The notes beneath the pieces were generated by a model. It was given only the letters and a program-made list of their open reading frames with translations. It made no database searches and was not told the DNA's origin. From contig NZ_JABGNA010000005.1 of assembly GCF_013149275.1 (NCBI RefSeq), positions 186,001-250,000 on the forward strand: 64,000 nucleotides of DNA, read 5' to 3'. The translations under genes and the position numbers were made by a program. The stretch comes from Mucilaginibacter sp. SG564 (GTDB taxonomy: Bacteria; Bacteroidota; Bacteroidia; Sphingobacteriales; Sphingobacteriaceae). Positions 7,679-17,004 of this stretch are shown here, in pieces (position 1 is the stretch's first letter; each line of letters begins with the position of its first letter).

Positions 7679-10600
7679 ATGAATTTAAACTGGTGTATGG
7701 CGCGCTCCTATGAGCAACGGCGTGCTGTGCTAAAATTTTTGATGATAATGAAGCTAATTTTCATCATGGTGATTGTTGCGTGTTTACATGTTTCTGCAAA
7801 AACTTATGGGCAACTGGTGTCCGTAAATGGCACCAATAAACCATTAACTGACATGTTCAAGCAAATCCAAAAGGAAACTGGTTATCGTTTCTTTTGGGAG
7901 GGCGATGATGTTTCCCGTATCAGGTTGTCAGTGGATATTAAAAATGCAAGCCTGGACGACGCGCTGCAACAAATTTTCAACGGCTTGCCGTTAACATACA
8001 GTATATCCAAGAAAACTGTTGTGGTGCAAAAAAAGGAGATATCCTTCCTTGACAGGATTAAAGCAGTACTGCTTTCCGTTGATTTTCACATAACCGTTAA
8101 GGATGATAAAGGTCAGCCCTTGCCAGGTGCAACGATTAGCATTAAAGGCAACAATTTTGAAAAAGGCGCCATAACGGATCAAAATGGCGAGTCCAAAATT
8201 GAAAAGGTCCCCCAAGGTGATTACCATATAGTTGTCACCAGCATAGGTTTTGCCAGATACGAAAAAAATATCACTGTAAACGGGGACAACAAGGATCTCG
8301 CAGTAACACTGGCTACTTTGTCTGCCAGTCTTAACGAAGTGGTTGTAGTTGGCTATGGTACCCAGCAAAAAGCTTCCCTCACCAGTTCAGTTGAAACAGT
8401 ATCCAGCAAAGAAATAGTAAACCGTCCTGTTCCCTCCGTATTAAACATTTTGCAGGGTGAGGCGGCAGGTCTTAACATTCAGCAAACCGATGGCAATCCA
8501 GGTTACGGATCGACCTCGGTCGACATTCGTGGTAACAGTACAATTTCCAATAATCCAGTGCTTTACATTGTGGACGGAATGGCGGTCAATGGAATTGACT
8601 ATCTGAATCCCAATGACATCGAATCCGTAAGTATTTTAAAAGACGCGTCCGCGACGGCAATTTACGGTGCCAGGGCTTCCGGTGGAGTTTTACTGGTTAC
8701 TACCAAAAAAGGCAAGCTGAATTCTAAACCTATAGTTCAATACAGCTCTATCTTCGGTTATCAGCGTCCAGCCAGGCTTCCAAAATTCGTCGATGCGCCA
8801 CAATTCGTGGATCTATATAATCAGGCTCAACTTAATGATAATCCAGGGGTGCAGGTAAAGTTTACGCCTGATCAGGTACAAAAATATAAATCTGGTGAGT
8901 TGCCAAGTACCAATTGGCTGCCTTACATTTTACACAACCAGGCCTTGCAAAATCAGCAAAACCTGAGTGTTGCAGGCGGATCAGGAACCGCTGACTACTA
9001 TGTTTCCGGTGGCTACCTCAACCAAGGAGGTCTGATAAAAAACGTTGACTACAAGCGGTACAGTACAAGGGCGAATGTGAATGTTCAGGTATCCAAAAGA
9101 TTAAAACTGGGTATCAACACAGTGTTGACCAAGGAGGATAAATTACAGCCATCATACGGCTTGGGAAACGCGCTGCAATGGTCTTACATCGTTCCTGTAA
9201 CAGAATATCCATACACAAAAGACGGGCATGACCGCAGTTATCGGGGTGGTGATCAGCCGAACGATATTATGACCAAGGCTGGCGTTCAAAACGAAACGCT
9301 TAACACGATCAATACGAATTTCCTGGCGGAATTCAAGATACTTGACAATCTGTTGTTGAACGCGACCTATGGATATAACTATACCAGCAGCTTTTTATCA
9401 GGATTTAATAATAAATATCCTCTCTATAATGATGATGAGCAGATTGTGGTATACAATAATGATCCTAACAGCGCTTATAAAGCGAACTATTCAAGGGTTC
9501 ATCCAACGACGCTGATAACCTTAAATTACAACAAATCTTTTGGTAAACATAATATCAAAGCCTTAGCAGGCTACTCGCAGGAACAGGATCGTTATGACTA
9601 CAATAGTATCACGCGTTACGGTTTCCTGAATAACTCACTCGATCAGATCGATGCCGGCTCTTCAGACCCTACGCTGACGAACGTTTCAGGTAATGCTACT
9701 GAATATGCCATCAGATCGTGGTTTGGTCGCGTTAATTATAATTATAACGGTAAATATTTGTTGGAAGCGAACGCCCGTTACGACGGAACCTCCGTATTTG
9801 AAAACAAAAAATATGGTTTCTTTCCATCAGTTTCAGCCGGATGGGTGGCATCCGAAGAAGATTTCTTCAAGCCTCTGGAAAATACCGTCAACTTCCTGAA
9901 AATTCGTGCTTCATTAGGACAGGTGGGTAATCAAAATGCGAGTGGCTTGTATCCGTGGGCCAATACCATTGGACAGGATAAGTATGTGCTAAATAAAGCG
10001 GCCTCGACCACGACATTCTATAATAATTCTCCGAACCCTAATTTAACCTGGGAAGTAAAAACAACGATCAACCTCGGGCTGGACTTAACATTGCTCAGAC
10101 ACCTGGATGTCAATGTTGATGTATTCCGTGACAGAACAACTGGCATTTTACAATACCTGACAGTTCCAACTACATATGGTATTTCCGGTCCTCAACAAAA
10201 CGTTGGTATTTTAAGGAATCAGGGTTTTGAGGTCAATGTAGCTTACAAGAACAATATTGGCAAGCTTACTTATCGTGCCGCCATCAATTTCTCAGATGCC
10301 AGGAATAAAATCTTAAGTCTTGGCGGGGCACCAGAGCAACTAGGCGACAACCCTTTGCTTGTCGGACAATCTCGCTGGGTCTGGTACGGGCTTCAGGCGG
10401 AGGGCCTGTTCCAGTCAAAAGAAGACATTGCTAATCATGCTACACAAGACCCGCGTGATATCCCGGGCGACATCAAAATCAAGGATGTTAATGGAGACGG
10501 TAAAATTACTCCAGATGATCGCGTGGTCCTGGGCCAGGCAACACCACATTATCGATACGGTATCAGCCTTGGCGCGAGCTATGGTGGCTTTGATGTTTCG

Positions 10601-11032
10601 ATCTTGTTGCAGGGGGTAATGAGCAATTTACTTCGTGTTCAAGGAGGGGCACAGGTTCCGTTTTATTTTAACGGAGATGGCAATATCCTGCAATCACAAC
10701 TTGATTATTGGTCTCCTTCTAATCCCAATGCCCGTTATCCTATTTTACGAACTGATCAATCTATTAACAACGGACAGTTCAACAGTTGGTGGCTTTTCAA
10801 AGCTGCATACATGCGTTTTAAAAATGCGCAAATCGGTTATACGTTTTCAGATCGTTTGACTAAACATCTTGGAATAGGCTCAGCAAGGTTCTTCCTAACC
10901 GGGGATAATTTGTTCCTGATCACCAGTAAAAACTTTCCCAAAAGCCTTGATCCGGAAATCGCAAATTATGGAGACGGCTCAAACTATCCGCAGGTACGCA
11001 ATATCAGTCTAGGGCTAAATGTGACATTCTGA
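7679..11032 (+). CDS. SusC/RagA-type TonB-dependent receptor with STN signalling domain
   Basis: 1117 residues from the chosen start MNLNWCMARSYEQRRAVLKF. An in-frame Met exists 36 codons upstream, but it would place the leader hairpin inside the gene, so the start before the hydrophobic segment (IIMVIVACLHVSAKTYGQ-like) is preferred. Order: signal segment, STN domain (~50-110), carboxypeptidase-regulatory-like domain (~135-205, GQPLPGATISIKG), TonB box and plug (from ~219, NEVVVVGYGTQQKASLTSSV, VDIRGNSTISNNPVLYIVDG, ILKDASATAIYGARASGGV), then a beta barrel ending in ISLGLNVTF. It imports glycans with the SusD encoded 29 bp downstream and signals through FecR. Confidence 0.93.
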   Translation: MNLNWCMARSYEQRRAVLKFLMIMKLIFIMVIVACLHVSAKTYGQLVSVNGTNKPLTDMFKQIQKETGYRFFWEGDDVSRIRLSVDIKNASLDDALQQIFNGLPLTYSISKKTVVVQKKEISFLDRIKAVLLSVDFHITVKDDKGQPLPGATISIKGNNFEKGAITDQNGESKIEKVPQGDYHIVVTSIGFARYEKNITVNGDNKDLAVTLATLSASLNEVVVVGYGTQQKASLTSSVETVSSKEIVNRPVPSVLNILQGEAAGLNIQQTDGNPGYGSTSVDIRGNSTISNNPVLYIVDGMAVNGIDYLNPNDIESVSILKDASATAIYGARASGGVLLVTTKKGKLNSKPIVQYSSIFGYQRPARLPKFVDAPQFVDLYNQAQLNDNPGVQVKFTPDQVQKYKSGELPSTNWLPYILHNQALQNQQNLSVAGGSGTADYYVSGGYLNQGGLIKNVDYKRYSTRANVNVQVSKRLKLGINTVLTKEDKLQPSYGLGNALQWSYIVPVTEYPYTKDGHDRSYRGGDQPNDIMTKAGVQNETLNTINTNFLAEFKILDNLLLNATYGYNYTSSFLSGFNNKYPLYNDDEQIVVYNNDPNSAYKANYSRVHPTTLITLNYNKSFGKHNIKALAGYSQEQDRYDYNSITRYGFLNNSLDQIDAGSSDPTLTNVSGNATEYAIRSWFGRVNYNYNGKYLLEANARYDGTSVFENKKYGFFPSVSAGWVASEEDFFKPLENTVNFLKIRASLGQVGNQNASGLYPWANTIGQDKYVLNKAASTTTFYNNSPNPNLTWEVKTTINLGLDLTLLRHLDVNVDVFRDRTTGILQYLTVPTTYGISGPQQNVGILRNQGFEVNVAYKNNIGKLTYRAAINFSDARNKILSLGGAPEQLGDNPLLVGQSRWVWYGLQAEGLFQSKEDIANHATQDPRDIPGDIKIKDVNGDGKITPDDRVVLGQATPHYRYGISLGASYGGFDVSILLQGVMSNLLRVQGGAQVPFYFNGDGNILQSQLDYWSPSNPNARYPILRTDQSINNGQFNSWWLFKAAYMRFKNAQIGYTFSDRLTKHLGIGSARFFLTGDNLFLITSKNFPKSLDPEIANYGDGSNYPQVRNISLGLNVTF

Positions 11033-11061
11033 TCAAAGGTTTAATTTTTGAAGATAAGATC

Positions 11062-12684
11062 ATGAAAAATTTAAGATATAAGATATCAACAACGATAATA
11101 GCCATCTCAGCTATTTTTTCTATGGCGGGATGTAAAAAGGGGCTGCTTGACCAGCATCCGCTCAATCAGATCACCGATGAAACGTATTGGCAGTCGGCAA
11201 CTGATGCGACGATGTTTGCAACAAGGATGTACACCTACATGCCCCAAGACAATTTTGTGTATTATGAAGGCATGAGCGACAATGGGATCAGTAATGATCC
11301 AACGACGCGCCGTTTTGGCAACAGTACCCAGGATCCAACGATAAGTAGCAAGGAGTGGAGTTATGAGCCTATGCGCCAGGCTTACAGTTTCTTTGCCAAC
11401 GTAGATAAGGTCCCCGATATGGACCCGGCGTTAAAGAAACGTTTAACTGCGGAGGTCAAGTTTGTGCTAGCTTATCGGTATTTTATAATGACCACGCTGT
11501 ATGGCGATATTCCGTTGGTTACTACTCTGATAACTGATCCTAACAAGGCAGATATTCCCAAAAGCGCCAAAGCGGATATAATGAAGGCGGAGCTACAATG
11601 GCTAGATGAAGCAGCAACTGATTTACCATTGAGCTATACCGGAGCGGACCAGGGTCGGGCAACCAAAGGTGCTGCGCTTGCATTAAAATCCCGCATTTAT
11701 TTATACGCGGGAGATTACGCTAACGCAGCGGCGGCGGCAAAATCGGTTATGGACCTGGGCATTTATAAACTTTACCCAAGCTACTTTGATTTCTTCCAGA
11801 AGGACGGTGATTATTCATCTGAAGATATTTGGTCGTTTGGGTATACCCTATCCGTACATCAAAACAGCCTGCGTGATATACTAGGATCACAGGCTCTGAT
11901 GAACGGTAGAAACATTTTAGACCCGACTTCTGAACTGGTTAACGATTATGAAAGCAAAAACGGCTATTATCCTTATACCAAAGATCCAGGGTACATTGCG
12001 ACCGATCCTTACAACAACCGTGACCCGCGGCTAAGGCAAACTATTCTTTGCCCTGGTGACATTTATAAGTATCCGTATTTCCCCAACATCAATCAGTATG
12101 ATCCGTTTAACAATCAAGGCGATCGTATCGGAGGGGATTTAGGCTCCCGTTCAGGCTATTCCTGGTGCAAAAATGTGGACCGATATGATTATGTACGATC
12201 AGGCGTCAATAACTGGAAAGCTTTTCATTTTGCTGAAATATTATTGAATTACGCAGAAGCACAAAACGAGGTGGGCGGCCCAACGGCCGATGTTGTCGCC
12301 GCGCTAGACCAAATACGTGCAAGGGCAGGCATGCCAACAATCGCCCAGACTTTTGCCACGAATTCTTTAGCCCTCAATCAGGGGAACATGCGAACTTTCA
12401 TACGCCATGAACGTAGAATAGAGCTGGCAGGAGAAGGACTTCGTTATTTCGACGTATTACGCTGGAAAATTGGAGAGCAGGTGATGCAAGGCCCTATCTA
12501 TACGGTTGATGCTACTGCCGGTATCACAAATATCAGCACTGCTAACGGTCATATCAATAAATACCCGAAAACGGTCATCGAGCAACGTTTTTTTAACAAT
12601 GCGAAATTTTATGTTTGGCCGATCCCCCAATCAGCTATCGATGCATCTAAGGGTATATTGACCCAAAATCCATTATGGAAATAA
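11062..12684 (+). CDS. SusD/RagB-family outer-membrane lipoprotein
   Basis: A 540-residue surface lipoprotein with signal peptide and lipobox (SAIFSMAGCKKG, Cys ~24). The N-terminal SusD-like region has LLDQHPLNQITDETYWQSAT; TPR-type helices follow (AEVKFVLAYRYFIMTTLYGD, GAALALKSRIYLYAGDYANA). The C-terminal SusD/RagB domain includes FAEILLNYAEAQNEVGG, DQIRARAGMPTI and FIRHERRIELAGEGLRYFDV, with RW in the LRWKIGEQ motif. It forms the lid and binding platform for the SusC receptor encoded 29 bp upstream. The pair, flanked by GH92 and GH29 genes, suggests a mannose/fucose-containing glycan, but the enzymes are not enough to fix the substrate. Confidence 0.93.
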   Translation: MKNLRYKISTTIIAISAIFSMAGCKKGLLDQHPLNQITDETYWQSATDATMFATRMYTYMPQDNFVYYEGMSDNGISNDPTTRRFGNSTQDPTISSKEWSYEPMRQAYSFFANVDKVPDMDPALKKRLTAEVKFVLAYRYFIMTTLYGDIPLVTTLITDPNKADIPKSAKADIMKAELQWLDEAATDLPLSYTGADQGRATKGAALALKSRIYLYAGDYANAAAAAKSVMDLGIYKLYPSYFDFFQKDGDYSSEDIWSFGYTLSVHQNSLRDILGSQALMNGRNILDPTSELVNDYESKNGYYPYTKDPGYIATDPYNNRDPRLRQTILCPGDIYKYPYFPNINQYDPFNNQGDRIGGDLGSRSGYSWCKNVDRYDYVRSGVNNWKAFHFAEILLNYAEAQNEVGGPTADVVAALDQIRARAGMPTIAQTFATNSLALNQGNMRTFIRHERRIELAGEGLRYFDVLRWKIGEQVMQGPIYTVDATAGITNISTANGHINKYPKTVIEQRFFNNAKFYVWPIPQSAIDASKGILTQNPLWK

Positions 12685-12692
12685 TTTATCAA

Positions 12693-12717
12693 AAGGGCAG
12701 CAAAGTTTGCTGCCCTT
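12693..12717 (+). terminator. Terminator hairpin after susD
   Basis: AAGGGCAGCAAA and TTTGCTGCCCTT form a near-perfect stem directly after the susD stop. A T-rich stretch (TCTATTCACTATCTTTTTG) follows. It separates or attenuates transcription into the GH29 gene. Confidence 0.7.
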
Positions 12718-12756
12718 CTATTCACTATCTTTTTGTCCTATAACTAATCCATACGC

Positions 12757-14160
12757 ATGAAATTTAAATCTGCCTTAAAAACCGGTCTGTTTTTACTTCT
12801 ACATTTATTCGTGGTGCAAGCTTTTGCCCAACAGACATCCAAACAACCGCTTGGTGTGCTTCAGCAAAGGTTTGTTGACCTTAAATTCGGTATGTTCATT
12901 CATTTTAATATCCCAACCTACTTTAACCAGGACTGGCCTGATCCGGAGGCGTCACCGGTTGCGTTTAACCCGACAAAACTAGATGCTGATCAATGGGCCA
13001 AAGCTGCAAAATCAGCGAACATGACCTATGGCTGCCTTACTACCAAACATCACAGCGGCTTCTGTATATGGGATACGAAAACCACGGATTATAACGTTAT
13101 GCACAGCCCATACAAAAAAGATGTAGTGCGGCAGTTTGTCAATGCATTCCGTGCCAACGGATTGAAAGTAATGTTATACTATTCGATATTAGATACGCAT
13201 CATAAATTACGTCCAAATGAGATCCAGCCAAAGCACATCGAGATGGTTAAAAGACAATTAACCGAACTGTTAACTAATTACGGTCAGATTGAAGCGCTGA
13301 TTATTGATGGCTGGGATGCTCCCTGGTCACGTATATCTTATGATGACGTGCCATTTGAGCAGATTTACAAATTGGTAAAAGCCCTTCAGCCAAATTGTAT
13401 CCTAATGGATCTCAACGGCGCTAAATATCCGAAGGATGGTCTTTATTATACCGATATCAAAACTTACGAAATGGGCGCCGGCCAGCGGATGTCTAAAGAC
13501 ATCAACCAGATGCCGTCATTAGCCTGTCTGCCACTGCAATCTTCCTGGTTTTGGAAAACTAATTTCCCATCAACCGAAGTGAAAAATCCGGCAAAATTGG
13601 TTGAGGAAACCATCGTGCCACTTAATAAAGCTAATTGTAATTTTATTCTGAATGTCGCTCCGAACCGCGATGGCTTGTTTGATGACAATGCGATCGCAGC
13701 GTTAAAAGAAATTGGAAAACTTTGGCATAGCGATGGTTCCAACGTGGATTTTAAGCCAACCGGCGCACCAATTATAGCGACGAACCTGGCTAAACACCAG
13801 CCCGCGAATTCCAGCTGGAGCGACGACATGAATATAATGGATTTTGCGAACGATGACGACTTTGGTTCGTCCTGGCAGTCGAATCCGGAAGTAAAGAGTC
13901 CCTGGTATGAAGTTGATTTTAAATCACCTCAATCTTTCAACGAGATCGTCATTTTTGAACACAAGTCTAATATTAAAAAATATAAACTGGAGTACTTCGC
14001 AAATAATAAATGGAACACCCTTTTTGATGGCGAAAAGTCCGAGCGCGTAAAACTTCATCGTTTTGGGACGCTACGAGGCGAGAAGGTAAGAATGCTGATT
14101 GAATCATACGACACTCCTCCTTCGATCGCGGAATTCGGAATTTATAAGGAACCTCGATAA
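12757..14160 (+). CDS. GH29 alpha-L-fucosidase with C-terminal discoidin-like domain
   Basis: A 467-residue secreted glycoside hydrolase. Signal peptide: LFLLLHLFVVQAFAQQ. The GH29 barrel shows FVDLKFGMFIHFNIPTYFNQ (~33-52), YGCLTTKHHSGFCIWDTKTT (~92-110), a short sheet ALIIDGWD in which Asp184 sits at the nucleophile position, and FILNVAPNRDGLFDD (~297). Residues ~345-467 resemble an F5/8 type C (CBM32-like) carbohydrate-binding fold (PWYEVDFKSPQSFNEIVIFE). It would release terminal alpha-fucose from glycans. It follows the SusCD pair after a hairpin and completes a small utilization locus. Substrate linkage cannot be read from sequence. Confidence 0.88.
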   Translation: MKFKSALKTGLFLLLHLFVVQAFAQQTSKQPLGVLQQRFVDLKFGMFIHFNIPTYFNQDWPDPEASPVAFNPTKLDADQWAKAAKSANMTYGCLTTKHHSGFCIWDTKTTDYNVMHSPYKKDVVRQFVNAFRANGLKVMLYYSILDTHHKLRPNEIQPKHIEMVKRQLTELLTNYGQIEALIIDGWDAPWSRISYDDVPFEQIYKLVKALQPNCILMDLNGAKYPKDGLYYTDIKTYEMGAGQRMSKDINQMPSLACLPLQSSWFWKTNFPSTEVKNPAKLVEETIVPLNKANCNFILNVAPNRDGLFDDNAIAALKEIGKLWHSDGSNVDFKPTGAPIIATNLAKHQPANSSWSDDMNIMDFANDDDFGSSWQSNPEVKSPWYEVDFKSPQSFNEIVIFEHKSNIKKYKLEYFANNKWNTLFDGEKSERVKLHRFGTLRGEKVRMLIESYDTPPSIAEFGIYKEPR

Positions 14161-14240
14161 GTTTTATTAGCACTTCGAAATGAATAGGTAGCTTTTAAGG
14201 TACTTTGATCGTTAACCGGGTCAAGCATGCTTATTTAAGA

Positions 14241-14270
14241 ACCAAAAGGTCGCAGGCGCGACCTTTTGGT
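14241..14270. terminator. Strong bidirectional terminator hairpin
   Basis: ACCAAAAGGTCGC and GCGACCTTTTGGT form a perfect 13-bp stem with loop AGGC, between the convergent GH29 and EgtD-like genes. Both strands have T-rich 3' sides. Confidence 0.8.
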
Positions 14271-14381
14271 TTAGTCGTGGGATTAAACCAACGCCTCTAA
14301 CTTTCACACCTCGACAACAGTATCAAATTTACGGTTGTTTTTACGTTATCTTGGCGTAATGGGTCAGTAAGGAATTCCGTT

Positions 14382-15341
14382 TTATTCGGCCATCCAAACA
14401 GCATTTGTAAAAAAGCCAAAAGTATCGTACAGCATGTCGAGCGTGTTAAAACCGGACTTTTCGGCTAGTTGATGAATTTCCGGGACCGAAAATTTTTGGG
14501 ATATCTCCGTAATAATGAACTCATTTTGGTCGAATTGAATCGCATTTCCTGCAACAACAACTGTAGTATCCTGCTTACTGATAAGATAGCTTTTACATGC
14601 TCCCGTTTCAGGATCATAGTTACAATAATGTTTAAAGTTTGAAAGATCAAAGTTCGCGCCTAGTTCTCTGTTAATTCTTTCCAACAGATTTAAGTTAAAC
14701 CGCGCCGTGATCCCTGCCGGGTCGCTGTAAGCAGCTCTAATTCTTTCCGGGTCTTTTCTAAGATCGAATCCAATTATGGCCAAATCGCCAGGGACAAGAT
14801 AAGCCCGAATATTGTTACAGAACTCTTCCGACTGCTTTATTGTCATGTTGCCTACATTGCCTCCCAGACATAAGACCACCTTCCTCCTTCCATCCTGTTG
14901 ACTAAACCGGCCTAACATATCAAAATATTCGCCGTTAAGGGCTTCAAGATTTAATCCTGGAAGTCGATTCGGCAAATCAATAGTCAAATTATCCACAACA
15001 TTGGCGGAAATATCGATTGGAACATAAGTAAAACGAGCAGCATCTGATAGCAGTTGTTTTAGCAGATAGACCGTCTTGATACAATCTCCTGCGCCAAGTT
15101 CTATTAGGCTAAATTCTTTGAAGTAACTCGAAATGATTCTGGCAAGCTTTTTGGACTGCGTGATGAAAATTTCCATTTCACTTCTGGTTAGATAATATTC
15201 CTGCATGTCCATAATTTCCTGAAATATCGCATCACCTAAAGTATCGTAGAAATATTTAGAGGGCAGCCGTTTGGGATGAGAGGATAAGCCCTCTAAGATT
15301 TCTGTCTCGAAAGCGATTTGTTGGTCTACTACCTGAGTCAT
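14382..15341 (-). CDS. egtD: EgtD-like L-histidine N(alpha)-methyltransferase family protein
   Basis: A 319-residue SAM-dependent methyltransferase of the EgtD/DUF2260 family. Markers are LPSKYFYDTLGDAIFQEIMD and QEYYLTRSEMEIF near the N-terminus, the SAM-binding FSLIELGAGDCIKT (~78-90), YVPIDISANVVDNL (~106), LCLGGNVGNM (~155), and a C-terminal FFTNAVWMAE. Family members trimethylate histidine to hercynine, the first step to ergothioneine; others act on related substrates. No EgtB-like sulfoxide synthase or EgtC gene is nearby, so hercynine production alone or a variant substrate is possible. It is separately transcribed; a TGTGACAA motif lies 46 bp upstream of the start, as at three other genes here. 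Confidence 0.82.
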   Translation of the reverse strand: MTQVVDQQIAFETEILEGLSSHPKRLPSKYFYDTLGDAIFQEIMDMQEYYLTRSEMEIFITQSKKLARIISSYFKEFSLIELGAGDCIKTVYLLKQLLSDAARFTYVPIDISANVVDNLTIDLPNRLPGLNLEALNGEYFDMLGRFSQQDGRRKVVLCLGGNVGNMTIKQSEEFCNNIRAYLVPGDLAIIGFDLRKDPERIRAAYSDPAGITARFNLNLLERINRELGANFDLSNFKHYCNYDPETGACKSYLISKQDTTVVVAGNAIQFDQNEFIITEISQKFSVPEIHQLAEKSGFNTLDMLYDTFGFFTNAVWMAE

Positions 15342-15386
15342 AATGTTCGAATGATTTGTTTTAAACTAGGACACGCAATTTTAAAA

Positions 15387-15395
15387 CTGTGACAA
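15387..15395 (-). promoter_or_regulatory. TTGTCACAG motif upstream of the EgtD-like gene
   Basis: Read on the gene's strand, TTGTCACAG lies 46 nt upstream of the start codon, about where a -33 element or an activator site should be. The core TTGTCACA recurs upstream of the NDH-2 (16946-16953), SDR (33870-33877) and PEP-mutase family (44504-44511) genes. Confidence 0.35.
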
Positions 15396-15622
15396 AATCG
15401 AAGCGAATCATAATATGTTATCAATGTCATATACTACCTTACTGAGCGTGTTTTCGATTCAACGGAAAAGGATTGTCTCGGGCGTTTTAAATGAAACCGG
15501 GTGCGGCAATTCTTATAAAATTGCAAAAGTCACCGTTTTTTTAATGGAATACTGTATTACAAATCCAGTTTTCAGGTATAATGCAGCACTCTCTCTTTCT
15601 TGAAGCAATGAGAAGCCTGGCG

Positions 15623-16897
15623 TTAATCCAGCAGTTTGGTTTTGAAAATAATCCGAAGAGCTTGGTCCCTTGAGATGTAGGCGGCTATCCAGTTATAGAG
15701 CGTCTTCAATTTATTTCGGTAGTTAACCAATGAAATTAAGTGTATAAATAACCAGCTGAATATTGCAATTATTCCCGTAAAATGGACTTTGTTTTTAAAA
15801 AGGTCGATCACGGCTTTATTTCTTCCGATAACGGCCATGTCCCCTCGATCAAAATATACGAAAGGTTTCATGGGTTTTAAGTTAGCCAACTTTTTCAAGT
15901 TACGAGCGAGGTTATTGCCTTGCTGAATGGCGGGTTGAGCCAGCTGAGGATGGCCATTAGGATAAGCTTTATCAGAGGTGAGGAGCGCGATATCTCCGAT
16001 CGCGTATATGTCCGATAATCCCAACACCTGATTGAACTCGTTAACTAAAATTCGGTTTTGTCTGCCTAAGGAAGATTGCGGAATTCCAGGAAGCGTGTTA
16101 GCAGTCACGCCACTTGCCCATATTAATGTTTTTGAAGGTATAATCGAACCATTGGATAAAATTACCGCTTCTCCATCGTAACCCGTGACTGTCGTGTTTA
16201 GGATCACGGTGACGCCAAGATTTTCAAGAATAGTTTTAGCGTTTTTATGAGACTTTTCACTCATAGGGTTCAAAACATTTGGCGAACCGTCAACGAGCAT
16301 GATCGTAGCCTCAGAAGGCGGTAACTCCGGATAATCTTTTTTGTAAATGTATTTTCGCATCTCAGCGAGCATCCCCGCAACTTCTACGCCCGTGGGACCG
16401 CCACCAGCAACTACGATGGTCAGCAGCTTTTTGCGTTCTTCAAGGTCAGTGGTTACCGTCGCTTTTTCAAGATTAGTAAAAAGCACGTTTCTCATGCTTA
16501 GCGCATCGTCAACAGTTTTCATAGGTAAAGCGTTTTTTTCGACCAGGGCATTTCCAAAGAAATTGCTTTTTGCACCATGTGCCAGCACCAGAAAGTCGTA
16601 CGCCAATTCCCCATTATCAAGATAACATATCTTGTTGTCCGGATCTATTCGCAATAGTTTCCCCATGCGGAATTGAATGTTGCGATGCCTGAATAATTTC
16701 CTAAACGGATAGCTGATATCCGATGGTGCTAGAAAACCGGTAGCTACCTGGTACAATAGAGGCGGAAAGTAATTGTAATTATTCGCGTCGATTAAAGTGA
16801 TTTGAAAATTGTCATTTCCAGCAATATTTTGAGCGAAATTTACGCCGGCGAATCCTCCGCCGACAATTATTACTCTTTTAGAAGATAGAAGTTTCAT
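15623..16897 (-). CDS. ndh: Type II NADH:quinone oxidoreductase (NDH-2)
   Basis: A 424-residue flavoprotein of the Pyr_redox_2 fold, normal length for NDH-2. The FAD-binding Rossmann motif is VIIVGGGFAGVNFAQNI (residues ~9-25) and the NADH-binding motif is IVVAGGGPTGVEVAGMLAEM (~165-185). IYAIGDIALL (~300) and QPAIQQGNNLARNLKKL are standard. The C-terminus has a hydrophobic stretch (IIAIFSWLFIHLISLVNY, ~375-393) and an amphipathic tail that bind the membrane surface. It transfers electrons from cytosolic NADH to menaquinone without pumping protons. It is transcribed alone, with a TTGTCACA motif 48 bp upstream. Confidence 0.92.
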   Translation of the reverse strand: MKLLSSKRVIIVGGGFAGVNFAQNIAGNDNFQITLIDANNYNYFPPLLYQVATGFLAPSDISYPFRKLFRHRNIQFRMGKLLRIDPDNKICYLDNGELAYDFLVLAHGAKSNFFGNALVEKNALPMKTVDDALSMRNVLFTNLEKATVTTDLEERKKLLTIVVAGGGPTGVEVAGMLAEMRKYIYKKDYPELPPSEATIMLVDGSPNVLNPMSEKSHKNAKTILENLGVTVILNTTVTGYDGEAVILSNGSIIPSKTLIWASGVTANTLPGIPQSSLGRQNRILVNEFNQVLGLSDIYAIGDIALLTSDKAYPNGHPQLAQPAIQQGNNLARNLKKLANLKPMKPFVYFDRGDMAVIGRNKAVIDLFKNKVHFTGIIAIFSWLFIHLISLVNYRNKLKTLYNWIAAYISRDQALRIIFKTKLLD

Positions 16898-16945
16898 ATA
16901 TCTTGTTTTTAATGTTGACTACCTTTTGATGCAAAAAAAATAAAG

Positions 16946-16953
16946 TGTGACAA
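16946..16953 (-). promoter_or_regulatory. TTGTCACA motif upstream of NDH-2
   Basis: TTGTCACA, read on the gene strand, 48 nt before the start codon, with an opposed GTCAC block at 16967-16971. It matches the motif found upstream of three other minus-strand enzyme genes in the window. Confidence 0.35.
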
Positions 16954-17004
16954 CTCGGGTTATATGGTCACGAAAAAATGAAGGGACCTGATCAGGTGAT
17001 TATT

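Noticed and set aside
15415..15603. Plus-strand 62-codon frame between EgtD-like and NDH-2 genes
   Set aside because: No recognisable features; overlaps the promoter region of the EgtD-like gene.
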